Source of the DNA: JAAYCI01 sp964472465
GTDB lineage: Bacteria; Bacillota; Clostridia; Oscillospirales; Ruminococcaceae
Length of the DNA: 12,313 nucleotides
Assembly: GCA_964472465.1 (NCBI GenBank)
Contig: CAYYLW010000076.1
Coordinates: 1-12,313, forward strand
Reading direction: 5' to 3'
A model generated the notes under the pieces. That model was not told the origin of the DNA. It did not search any database and saw nothing but the letters and a program-made list of their open reading frames with translations. The position numbers and the translations under genes were made by a program. Shown here in pieces: positions 5,281-12,313 of this stretch (positions within the stretch are counted from its first letter, which is position 1; every line of letters starts with the position of its first letter).

Positions 5281-8200
5281 ATGGGCGAAATCATGAGACC
5301 CATCCCGTTTGGCCAGTTGATGCAATGGGCATTGGCCGAATACAAGCAAAAAGGCAGTATTTTTGGCATACGCAAAGAAAAATTCTGGAAACCGCCCCAA
5401 GGCCGCACCAGCATTTTTGGCAGCGACATTTCCTCCCCGGTAGGGCCTGCCGCCGGGCCAAACTCCCAGTTGGCCCAAAATATCATCGCCGCCTATCTGG
5501 CCGGCAGCCGCTTCATGGAGCTGAAAACCGTGCAGAAGATGGACGGGGAAGAGTTGCGCCACTGCATCCCCCGCCCCTGCATCAGCGCCGAGGACGAAGG
5601 CTATAATGTGGAGTGGAGCACCGAGCTAACCGTTCCCGAGGCCTATGACGAGTATGTGAAGGCCTGGGTGGCCTTGCATGCGCTGGGGGCGGAACTGGGC
5701 CTTTCCAGCGGCTGTGATTTTGTGTTCAACATGAGCGTAGGCTATGATTTAGAGGGCATCAAAACCACAAAAATTGACAGTTACATCGAGGGCATGAAGG
5801 ATGCTTCGGCTGCGCCTGTTTTCACCAGCAGCCTGGTCTGGCTACGGGATAACCTGGCCCAATTCCAGCACCTCACCGCCGCCGGGGTGGACGCCATCTC
5901 CCCGCAGGTGGCCAATTCTGTAACGCTTTCCACCCTACACGGCTGCCCCCCGGCCGAAATAGAGCGGATTGCCAAATATCTGCTGGAAGAAAAGAAAGTC
6001 CATACCTTTGTGAAATGTAACCCCACGCTCCTGGGCTACCGCGAAGCGCGGCGGCTGCTGGATGAGATGGGGTATGCCTATGTCTCTTTCGATGAGCACC
6101 ATTTTAACAACGACCTGCAATACCCCGATGCCGTAAACATGCTGACGGGGCTGATGGCGTATGCCAGCGAACGGCAAAAACAGTTTGGCGTAAAAATTAC
6201 CAACACCTTCCCCGTGCAGATTTTGAAAAAAGAACTGCCGGGCGAAGAAATGTATATGAGCGGACGAGCACTTCTACCCCTTTCTATCCATGTGGCGGCA
6301 AAACTGGGCCGGGAATTCGGCGGCAAGCTGCCCATCTCCTATTCCGGTGGTGCCGATGCCTTTAACCTAGAGGGCATCTTGAAAGCGGGCATCCGCCCCG
6401 TAACGGTGGCCACCACCATTCTGAAGCCCGGCGGCTACGAGCGCCTGCACCAACTGGCCAGCCTGGCTGCGCCCCTTTTGGGGGAACTGCCCACACACAT
6501 TGATAGCCCTGCACTGGATGCCCTGGCCGAAGGCCTATTGCACGACGCTTTCTACCAAAAGGACAACCGCCCGGTGGATAGCCGCAAAACCAGTGTCCCC
6601 CTGCCTTTGTTTGACTGTTTCCAGGCCCCTTGCAAGGAGGGTGGTTGCCCCATTGAGCAGCAAATCCCCGAATACCTGCGCCTGGTTTCCAAAGAGCAAT
6701 ATGATGAGGCCTTCCGGGTGATTGCCATCGATAACGCCCTGCCCGGCCTCACGGGCACCATTTGCAACCACGCCTGCCAGGGCAAATGTACCCGGCTGGA
6801 CTATGACCATCCCTTGCAGATACGCTCTGCCAAGTGGCTGGCTACCAAGGCCGCCCAAAGCGCTTTCACCGCGGCTTTGGCCGCACCCGGGCTGAAAACC
6901 GCAAAAACTGTGGCCGTGATTGGGGCCGGGCCTGCCGGCATTGCCGCCGCCCACTATCTGCGGCGGAACGGTGTGGCCGTGACGGTGTTCGAAAAGCGGG
7001 AGAAGCCATTTGGCATCGTAGAATATGTGATTCCGGGCTTCCGTATTGCCGAAGAGACCCTGCAAAATGATTATGAGATGGCGGTAAAATTGGGGGCTAC
7101 GTTCCAGTTTGGCTGCGCGCAAAACGACCCCGCCGCCCTTTTGAAAGAGTATGACTTCGTGATTCTGGCCGTGGGCGCTTGGAAAGAAGGCCCCCCCGCC
7201 GTGGAAGAAGGCAAAGAGCGCACCATAGACGCACTGCGCTTTTTGGAGGACAGCAAGGCCGGGGCCACCCCTGCCCTAGGCAAGCGTGTGGCCATTGTGG
7301 GCGGCGGCGACGTGGCGATGGACTGTGCCCGCGTGGCAGCCCGTAGCCCCGGCGTGGAAAAGGCCACCCTGGTATATCGCCGCACCCGGCAGTTTATGCC
7401 TGCCGACAAAGAGGAGATTCGTCTGGCACTGGAAGATGGCGTGGATATCGTGGAATTGCACGCCCCCCTGGCGTTTGACGGCAGTAGCCTAGAGTGTGAA
7501 AAAATGAAACTAGGCGACTGGGATGACAGCGGACGCCGTGGCATCTTGCCCACCGGTGAAAAGGTTCGCCTTCCCTTCGACAGTGTCATTTGCGCGGTGG
7601 GCGCGCGGGTGGATGGCAGCCTGTTTGAACAAGCAGGCCTTGGCCTAGACAGCCGTGGCCGCCCGGTACTTTCAGCCGCACTGGAAAGCAGCCTTGCGGG
7701 GCTGTATGTGGCGGGCGATTGCAAACGCGGGCCTTCCACCATCGTCTCCGCCATGGCCGACGCCAAAGCCATCACCAAAGACATTTTGGCAAAGCTCTCC
7801 CTCCCCCATGATTTTACCCGCCTGGCCCCGGCCCTACCCGAGGCGGAGGCGGCCTTCCGCAAAGGCATCCTGCGCAAAGCGGCTACCAACCATACCGACG
7901 GCAGCCGCTGCCTGGGCTGCGACAGCCTGTGTGTGCTGTGCTGTGACGTATGCCCCAACCGCGCAAATGTCTTTTTGCCCGTGGCGGGTTTTGCCAACCC
8001 CTACCAGATTTTACATGTGGACGGCATGTGCAACGAATGCGGCAATTGCGGCGTTTTCTGCCCCCACAGCGGCGACCCCTACAAGGATAAGACCACCCTC
8101 TTTTGGACAGAGGAGGACTTCCATAACTCTCAAAACCGTGGCTTCTTGAAAAAGGCCGCCGGGAAGTATATGATAAGAACAGACAGCGGAGAGGTGCTGG

Positions 8201-8289
8201 AATGTCCCCTAAATGACCCCCGCGTTGGCAAAGAAATGGCTACCCTCATTCAAACCGTGGAAGAAGAACTGCCGTACATCCTGAGATAA
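5281..8289 (+). CDS. ygfK: YgfK, iron-sulfur flavoprotein reductase
   Basis: Large oxidoreductase, 1002 residues, often labelled putative selenate reductase subunit. AGGAGGGG at 5267-5274 sits 6 nt before the ATG. Domains in order: (1) about residues 45-430, a dihydroorotate-dehydrogenase-like FMN barrel (VGPAAGP near the start, HGCPP with Cys222, FVKCNPT at 243-249, SGGA at 355-358); (2) a helical iron-sulfur domain with Cys446, 451, 456, 495, 499 and 503; (3) an FAD/NAD(P)H module with GAGPAG at 548-553, GGGDVAMD at 674-681 and AGDC at 811-814; (4) two C-terminal 4Fe-4S sites, Cys877/880/884/887/891 and CNECGNCGVFCP from Cys917. This is the part list of dihydropyrimidine dehydrogenase, but with the barrel first. 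NAD(P)H-driven reduction of a purine or pyrimidine-like ring, or electron exchange with XdhD, is the likely job. xdhD starts 10 nt after its stop. The selenate label rests on older, weak evidence. The family is certain, the substrate is not. Confidence 0.95.
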   Translation: MGEIMRPIPFGQLMQWALAEYKQKGSIFGIRKEKFWKPPQGRTSIFGSDISSPVGPAAGPNSQLAQNIIAAYLAGSRFMELKTVQKMDGEELRHCIPRPCISAEDEGYNVEWSTELTVPEAYDEYVKAWVALHALGAELGLSSGCDFVFNMSVGYDLEGIKTTKIDSYIEGMKDASAAPVFTSSLVWLRDNLAQFQHLTAAGVDAISPQVANSVTLSTLHGCPPAEIERIAKYLLEEKKVHTFVKCNPTLLGYREARRLLDEMGYAYVSFDEHHFNNDLQYPDAVNMLTGLMAYASERQKQFGVKITNTFPVQILKKELPGEEMYMSGRALLPLSIHVAAKLGREFGGKLPISYSGGADAFNLEGILKAGIRPVTVATTILKPGGYERLHQLASLAAPLLGELPTHIDSPALDALAEGLLHDAFYQKDNRPVDSRKTSVPLPLFDCFQAPCKEGGCPIEQQIPEYLRLVSKEQYDEAFRVIAIDNALPGLTGTICNHACQGKCTRLDYDHPLQIRSAKWLATKAAQSAFTAALAAPGLKTAKTVAVIGAGPAGIAAAHYLRRNGVAVTVFEKREKPFGIVEYVIPGFRIAEETLQNDYEMAVKLGATFQFGCAQNDPAALLKEYDFVILAVGAWKEGPPAVEEGKERTIDALRFLEDSKAGATPALGKRVAIVGGGDVAMDCARVAARSPGVEKATLVYRRTRQFMPADKEEIRLALEDGVDIVELHAPLAFDGSSLECEKMKLGDWDDSGRRGILPTGEKVRLPFDSVICAVGARVDGSLFEQAGLGLDSRGRPVLSAALESSLAGLYVAGDCKRGPSTIVSAMADAKAITKDILAKLSLPHDFTRLAPALPEAEAAFRKGILRKAATNHTDGSRCLGCDSLCVLCCDVCPNRANVFLPVAGFANPYQILHVDGMCNECGNCGVFCPHSGDPYKDKTTLFWTEEDFHNSQNRGFLKKAAGKYMIRTDSGEVLECPLNDPRVGKEMATLIQTVEEELPYILR

Positions 8290-8299
8290 GGAGCATGCA

Positions 8300-10873
8300 A
8301 TGGCAAGACTAAACGTGAATGGGCACAGCGTAGAAGGCCCCGACGAAAAGGCCCTCCTTTGTTTTTTGCGGGAGGAACTCCGCCTCACTTCGGTGAAGGA
8401 TGGCTGTGGCTCCGGCGCCTGTGGGGCCTGCACGGTGCTGATAGACGGCAAGGCCAGCCGTAGCTGCAACCAAACCCTGGCCCGTCTGGCGGGCAAAAGC
8501 GTCCTCACAGTAGAGGGGCTGAGCCAGCGGGAAAAGGCTGTGTATGCCTATGCTTTTGCCGAATGTGGCGCGGTGCAGTGTGGCTTTTGTATTCCGGGCA
8601 TGGTGATTTCCTCCAAGGGCTTGCTGGACGCGAACCCCCAGCCCCATCGCGCCGATGTGAAAAAAGCCCTGCGCGGGAACATCTGCCGCTGCACCGGCTA
8701 CGTGAAGATTGAGGACGCGATTTTGCTGGCGGCGGACCTGCTGCGCGAAAACCGCGCCATCCCGGTGCAAAATTGCGACGGCAAGCTGGGCGAAAACCTG
8801 CACAGGCTGGATGCCATTGCCAAAACCCTGGGCACCGGGCTGTATGTGGACGACATCGAAATCCCGGGGATGCTGCACGCTTCGGCGCTGCGCAGCGCCT
8901 ACCCCCGGGCCCGGGTGTGCAAAATTCGCTGTGAAAAGGCCCTGGCCCACCCCGCCTGCGTGGCGGTGTTCACCGCCAAAGATGTGCCCGGTAACAACAA
9001 AATTGGGCATCTTGAGTTCATTTCAGACTATGATGTGATGATACCCGAGGGAGAGATCACCCGTTTCCTGGGGGACGCGGTGGCGCTGGTGGTTTGCCAA
9101 AACCGCGCGGCGCTGGACGAGGTGAAGGCCCTGGTGGAGGTGGACTACGAGGAACTGGAAGCCCTCGCCAGCCCCGCCGCCGCCCTGGCCGAAGGCGCGC
9201 CCAAGATACACGAAAAGGGCAATATCCTCTCGCACGAGCATCTGGTGCGCGGGGATGCCAACAAGGCGCTGGCCGCCTCAAAATATGTGGTGAGCCAGCA
9301 CTATTCGGTTCCCTTTACTGAGCATGCCTTCATGGAACCGGAATGCGCCATTGCCCAGCCCGAGGGCGAGGACGGCCTGCTACTCTTCACCGGGGGGCAG
9401 AGCATCTATGACGAACAGCGTGAAGTGGCCCGGATGCTGGGGCTTGAAAAGGACAAGGTACATGTGCAGGGCCAGCTTGTGGGCGGTGGCTTTGGCGGCA
9501 AAGAGGACATGAGCGTGCAGCACCATGCGGCGCTGGCCGCCTTTCTGCTGAAAAAACCCGTGAAGGTGCTGTTTAGCCGGGCGGAAAGCCTGCTCATTCA
9601 CCCTAAGCGCCACGCCATGGAGATGGAGTTCACCACCGGCTGCGATGAAAATGGCTATCTCACGGCCATGAAAGCGGTGATCGTGTCCGACACGGGGGCC
9701 TATGCCTCCCTGGGCGGGCCGGTGTTGCAGCGCGCCTGCACCCACGCCGCCGGCCCCTACAACTACCAAGACATCGATATCGACGGCAAGGCCGTGTACA
9801 CCAACAACCCACCCGCCGGGGCTTTTCGGGGGTTTGGGGTCTGCCAAAGCGCCTTTGCCACAGAGAGCAACCTAAACCTCTTGGCGGAAAAAGTGGGCAT
9901 CTCCCCCTGGGAAATCCGTTTCCGCAACGCCATCCGCCCCGGGCAGGTGCTACCCAACGGCCAGATTGCCGAGGAGGATGTGGAACTGGAAGCCTGCCTG
10001 TTGGCCGTTAAAGATAGCTACGAAAACGCCCGTTATGCGGGTATCTCCAGCTTCTTCAAAAACAGCGGCCTGGGGGTGGGTTTGCCGGATACCGGGCGCT
10101 GCATCCTCTCGGTGGAAGAGGGCAAGGTGCATGTGCGCACCAGCGCGGCCTGCATTGGGCAGGGCCTAGCCACGGTGGCCCTACAGATGGTATGCGCCAC
10201 CACGGGGCTGGCCCCCAGTGACGTGATGGTGGAGCCGCCGGACACCCGGCGCACCCCCAACGCGGGCACCACCACGGCCTCCCGCCAAACAGTGTTCTCT
10301 GGCGAAGCCACCCGCCGCGCCGCTGAGGCCTTGCGGCAGGCACTGGCTACAAGCGGCAGCCTGGCAGCGCTGGAGGGACAAGAGTTTTACGGCGAATACC
10401 AAAGCGAGACCGACCCTATGGGCAGCGGCAAGGAAAATCCTGTGAGCCATGTGGCCTACGGCTATGCCGCCGAGGTGGTGACCCTGGACGAGGTGGGCCG
10501 CGTAGAAAAGGTGGTGGCCGCCTACGATTTGGGCCAGGTGGTGAACCCGAAAGCCGCCGAAGGGCAGATAGAGGGCGGCATCGTGATGGGCCTAGGGTAT
10601 GCCCTCACCGAGGATTACCCTTTGGAAAACGGACGCCCCACAGCAAAATACGGCACTCTGGGGCTGCTACGCGCCGGCGAAGTGCCCCCCATGGAAATTA
10701 TTCTAATCCAGCCAAAACACCCAGGCGAGCTGGCCCTGGGGGCCAAAGGCGTGGGCGAACTGGCCACCATTCCCACCGCCCCAGCGGTGGCGGGCGCCTA
10801 CTACGCCAAGGATGGTGTGCTTCGCCCGAAACTCCCCATGGAAGATACCTTCTACCGAAAACCGAAAAACTGA
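8300..10873 (+). CDS. xdhD: Selenium-linked xanthine dehydrogenase XdhD
   Basis: Molybdopterin hydroxylase, 857 residues, with the 2Fe-2S subunit fused to the Mo subunit and no FAD domain. The N-terminal plant-type 2Fe-2S site uses Cys36, 41, 44 and 56. The second, helical site uses Cys94, 97, 129 and 131 (CGFC...CRC). The Mo domain starts near residue 170 (HRLDAIAKTLGTGLYVDDI) and shows GGGFGGKE at 395-402, AFRGFG at 508-513, TTTASRQTVFSG, and the catalytic Glu820 in GAKGVGE. It resembles the selenium-dependent xanthine dehydrogenase family, in which selenium is a labile ligand in the cofactor rather than selenocysteine; no in-frame Sec codon is seen. It would hydroxylate purines (hypoxanthine, xanthine) or run in reverse on urate. 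AAGGAG at 8288-8293 overlaps the ygfK stop, so the two are translationally coupled and YgfK may be the flavin partner. E. coli XdhD, as recalled, is about 100 residues longer. The exact substrate is unproven. Confidence 0.93.
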   Translation: MARLNVNGHSVEGPDEKALLCFLREELRLTSVKDGCGSGACGACTVLIDGKASRSCNQTLARLAGKSVLTVEGLSQREKAVYAYAFAECGAVQCGFCIPGMVISSKGLLDANPQPHRADVKKALRGNICRCTGYVKIEDAILLAADLLRENRAIPVQNCDGKLGENLHRLDAIAKTLGTGLYVDDIEIPGMLHASALRSAYPRARVCKIRCEKALAHPACVAVFTAKDVPGNNKIGHLEFISDYDVMIPEGEITRFLGDAVALVVCQNRAALDEVKALVEVDYEELEALASPAAALAEGAPKIHEKGNILSHEHLVRGDANKALAASKYVVSQHYSVPFTEHAFMEPECAIAQPEGEDGLLLFTGGQSIYDEQREVARMLGLEKDKVHVQGQLVGGGFGGKEDMSVQHHAALAAFLLKKPVKVLFSRAESLLIHPKRHAMEMEFTTGCDENGYLTAMKAVIVSDTGAYASLGGPVLQRACTHAAGPYNYQDIDIDGKAVYTNNPPAGAFRGFGVCQSAFATESNLNLLAEKVGISPWEIRFRNAIRPGQVLPNGQIAEEDVELEACLLAVKDSYENARYAGISSFFKNSGLGVGLPDTGRCILSVEEGKVHVRTSAACIGQGLATVALQMVCATTGLAPSDVMVEPPDTRRTPNAGTTTASRQTVFSGEATRRAAEALRQALATSGSLAALEGQEFYGEYQSETDPMGSGKENPVSHVAYGYAAEVVTLDEVGRVEKVVAAYDLGQVVNPKAAEGQIEGGIVMGLGYALTEDYPLENGRPTAKYGTLGLLRAGEVPPMEIILIQPKHPGELALGAKGVGELATIPTAPAVAGAYYAKDGVLRPKLPMEDTFYRKPKN

Positions 10874-10902
10874 GCTTTCCTGTGATTGCTGGGAAATCGT
10901 AC

Positions 10903-10940
10903 TGTTGGGCATCTCTGCTTTTTTGCAAGGGTGCCCAATA
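10903..10940 (+). terminator. Hairpin between xdhD and hyuA
   Basis: Arms at 10903-10918 and 10925-10940 form about 15 pairs with three or four G.U wobbles and one C.A mismatch. The core is TTGGGCA/TGCCCAA and the apical loop is six T. It lies about 30 nt after the xdhD stop. A run of five T follows only about 16 nt later (10957-10961), so termination would be partial at best. Together with the promoter-like boxes after it, it may separate hyuA expression from the upstream genes. Confidence 0.45.
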
Positions 10941-10998
10941 GGTGCAGTATACGGGGTTTTTCTGGCCCAGTTTTCGTCAAGGTGAAGCCACGCGCAAA

Positions 10999-11027
10999 TT
11001 TTCATATTATGCTCATTACAATATAAT
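10999..11027 (+). promoter_or_regulatory. Possible sigma-A promoter of hyuA
   Basis: TTTTCA (10999-11004, 4 of 6 to consensus) and a perfect TATAAT (11022-11027) are separated by 17 bp in an AT-rich stretch. The expected start near 11034 would leave only about 8 nt before the hyuA ATG and cut into its Shine-Dalgarno sequence (GAGGGA, 11032-11037). The site is therefore either a near-leaderless promoter or a chance match in AT-rich DNA. Confidence 0.35.
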
Positions 11028-11041
11028 AAGCGAGGGATTAT

Positions 11042-12313
11042 ATGCAAAAGCTGCTTTTTAGGAAGGCACAAATTGCCACCAGTACCGAGGTGTTTTGTGG
11101 GGATGTGCTGGTGGAGGACGGCAAAATTGCCGCCGTAGGCCAAGAGCTAGAAACCGCGGGGGCCCGTGTGATTGAAGCCGAGGGGAAATACCTGCTACCC
11201 GGCGCAGTGGACGCCCATACACATTTCGACCTAGACGTGGGCTTTGACCGTGCCAGTGACGACTTTTATACCGGTGGGGTGGCTGCCGCGTTCGGCGGCA
11301 CCACCACCGTGATTGACCACATGGCCGACGGCCCCGACGGCTGTGAACTGCTGCACCAGGTGGAGGTCTACCATAAGCTTGCCGAGCGCAGCGTGATTGA
11401 CTACGGCCTGCACGGCGTTTTGCAGCATGTGAATCCACAGGTCTTGGCCGACATGGCCCTGCTGCCAGGCGTAGGCATCACCAGCTTAAAATACTACCTC
11501 ACCTACGATACAAACCTCAAGGACGACGAGGTGTTTGCCGTGATGCAACGCGCCAAAGAGCTGGACATTGTGCTCTGCGTACACTGTGAAAACCACGCCA
11601 TTGTAACGGCGCTGCGCAAACAATATGCCGAAAGCGGGCGCACCCAGCCCCGGTATCACCCCGCCAGCCGCCCCCCGGAGGCTGAGGCCGAGGCGGTGTT
11701 CCGCAGCCTGGCCTTGGCACGGGCTGCAGGCGAGGCCAAAATCTACATCGTGCATCTTTCCACGGCGCTGGGCCTGCACGCGGCCCAGCTTGCCAGGCAA
11801 GACGGCCAGCAAAATATTTTTCTGGAAACCTGCCCGCAATACCTTTTCCTGCACGATGACAAAAACGAGGACGACCAAGAGGGGCTCAAATACATCCTCT
11901 CCCCTCCCCTGCGCAAAGAAAAAGACAGCGCCGCTCTGTGGCAAGGCCTGCAAGACGGCAGTATAGACACCATTGCCACCGACCATTGCCCCTTCCACTA
12001 CGCCACCCAAAAACAGCGCGGAAAAGATAATTTCACCCTCTGCCCCAATGGGATGCCCGGGGTGGAACTACGCCTTCCCCTGCTGTTCTCCGAGGGCTTC
12101 ATGGCCGGGAAGCTCAGCCTACCCCAGGTGGTGCAGAGTTGCTGCACCCGCCCTGCAGAAATTTTTGGCATCGCCCCCCAAAAAGGCAGCATTGCCCCCG
12201 GCGCCGATGCAGACCTGGTATTGTTCGACCCCAGCATCGAGTGGACGGTACGCAAAGAAGAACTGCATGAAAATGTGGACTACACCCCCTACGAGGGCAT
12301 CCCGCTCAAGGGC
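11042..12313 (+). CDS. hyuA: HyuA-type hydantoinase/dihydropyrimidinase (3' partial)
   Basis: Cyclic amidohydrolase of the D-hydantoinase/dihydropyrimidinase family. The window holds 424 codons and ends in frame before a stop, so roughly 35-40 C-terminal residues are missing compared with the usual 460. All expected metal-centre residues are present: His59 and His61 in HTHFD, the carboxylated Lys150 in SLKYYLTYD, His181 in VHCEN, His238 in YIVHLS and Asp314 in ATDHCPF. GGTTTVIDHM, LETCPQYL, LSPPLR and CPNGMPGVE also match the family. GAGGGA at 11032-11037 precedes the ATG by 4 nt. A 168-bp gap with a hairpin and promoter-like boxes separates it from xdhD, so it may be expressed partly on its own. 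It should hydrolyse a cyclic ureide such as a hydantoin or a reduced pyrimidine-like ring, which suits a step after ring reduction by YgfK. In-cluster homologues have been called phenylhydantoinase from in vitro activity; the natural substrate is inferred. Confidence 0.93.
   Translation, partial: MQKLLFRKAQIATSTEVFCGDVLVEDGKIAAVGQELETAGARVIEAEGKYLLPGAVDAHTHFDLDVGFDRASDDFYTGGVAAAFGGTTTVIDHMADGPDGCELLHQVEVYHKLAERSVIDYGLHGVLQHVNPQVLADMALLPGVGITSLKYYLTYDTNLKDDEVFAVMQRAKELDIVLCVHCENHAIVTALRKQYAESGRTQPRYHPASRPPEAEAEAVFRSLALARAAGEAKIYIVHLSTALGLHAAQLARQDGQQNIFLETCPQYLFLHDDKNEDDQEGLKYILSPPLRKEKDSAALWQGLQDGSIDTIATDHCPFHYATQKQRGKDNFTLCPNGMPGVELRLPLLFSEGFMAGKLSLPQVVQSCCTRPAEIFGIAPQKGSIAPGADADLVLFDPSIEWTVRKEELHENVDYTPYEGIPLKG

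Noticed and set aside
7071..7997. 308-codon open frame on the - strand inside ygfK
   Set aside because: It is a GC-driven shadow of the ygfK frame. The translation is low-complexity, rich in Ser, Arg, Pro and Ala with no domain, while the + strand frame has clear motifs throughout.
8300..10873. Selenocysteine codon or SECIS in xdhD
   Set aside because: No in-frame TGA occurs before the stop at 10871-10873. Selenium in this family is a labile cofactor ligand, not Sec.
1..12313. CRISPR array, tRNA, rRNA or insertion sequence
   Set aside because: No regularly spaced repeats, cloverleaf, rRNA segments or transposase-like frames were seen; the window is almost wholly filled by the seven genes.

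Overview
The window reads as one co-directional (+ strand) catabolic cluster of seven genes: ygeY, ygeW, a carbamate kinase gene, ssnA, ygfK, an xdhD-type selenium-linked xanthine dehydrogenase gene, and hyuA (3' end cut off by the window edge). The same families lie together in the E. coli yge/yqe/ygf/xdhD region. Across gut anaerobes this gene set has been linked to selenium-dependent purine handling and, more recently, to anaerobic breakdown of uric acid. Coding DNA is GC-rich, with many GCC, GGC, CTG and ACC codons. The intergenic stretches are clearly AT-rich, Shine-Dalgarno sites are strong (AGGAGG type) and TGA is used as a stop. This fits an anaerobic, gut-type Firmicute (Clostridia, perhaps Oscillospiraceae-like), but the taxonomic guess is weak without database comparison.

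Layout. 21-1334: YgeY, an M20-type metallohydrolase. 1404-2600: YgeW, a knotted carbamoyltransferase. 2691-3635: carbamate kinase. 3636-3854: a 219-bp intergenic region made of a strong 13-bp hairpin directly abutting a 112-nt segment closed by a 13-bp helix and holding a 42-nt near-palindrome. 3855-5192: SsnA, an amidohydrolase. 5281-8289: YgfK, a large iron-sulfur flavoprotein. 8300-10873: XdhD, a 2Fe-2S and molybdopterin hydroxylase. 10874-11041: an intergenic region with a hairpin and a possible promoter. 11042-12313: HyuA, a hydantoinase or dihydropyrimidinase, truncated by the window.

How the genes may work together (inference built on family knowledge). XdhD performs purine hydroxylation, or the reverse dehydroxylation. 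YgfK, which carries the domain set of dihydropyrimidine dehydrogenase in a rotated order, could reduce a purine or pyrimidine ring with NAD(P)H. SsnA and HyuA could then open rings or cyclic amides, and YgeY could remove a ureido or acyl group. YgeW could transfer a carbamoyl group to phosphate, and carbamate kinase could use that carbamoyl phosphate to make ATP, CO2 and ammonia. A ygeX-type diaminopropionate ammonia-lyase, a purine permease, a separate FAD subunit for XdhD and the selenium-cofactor genes (selD, yqeB, yqeC) are not in this window and may lie outside it.

The least explained parts are the structured leader in front of ssnA and the permuted-DPD architecture of YgfK. The gene families themselves are recognisable, not new.
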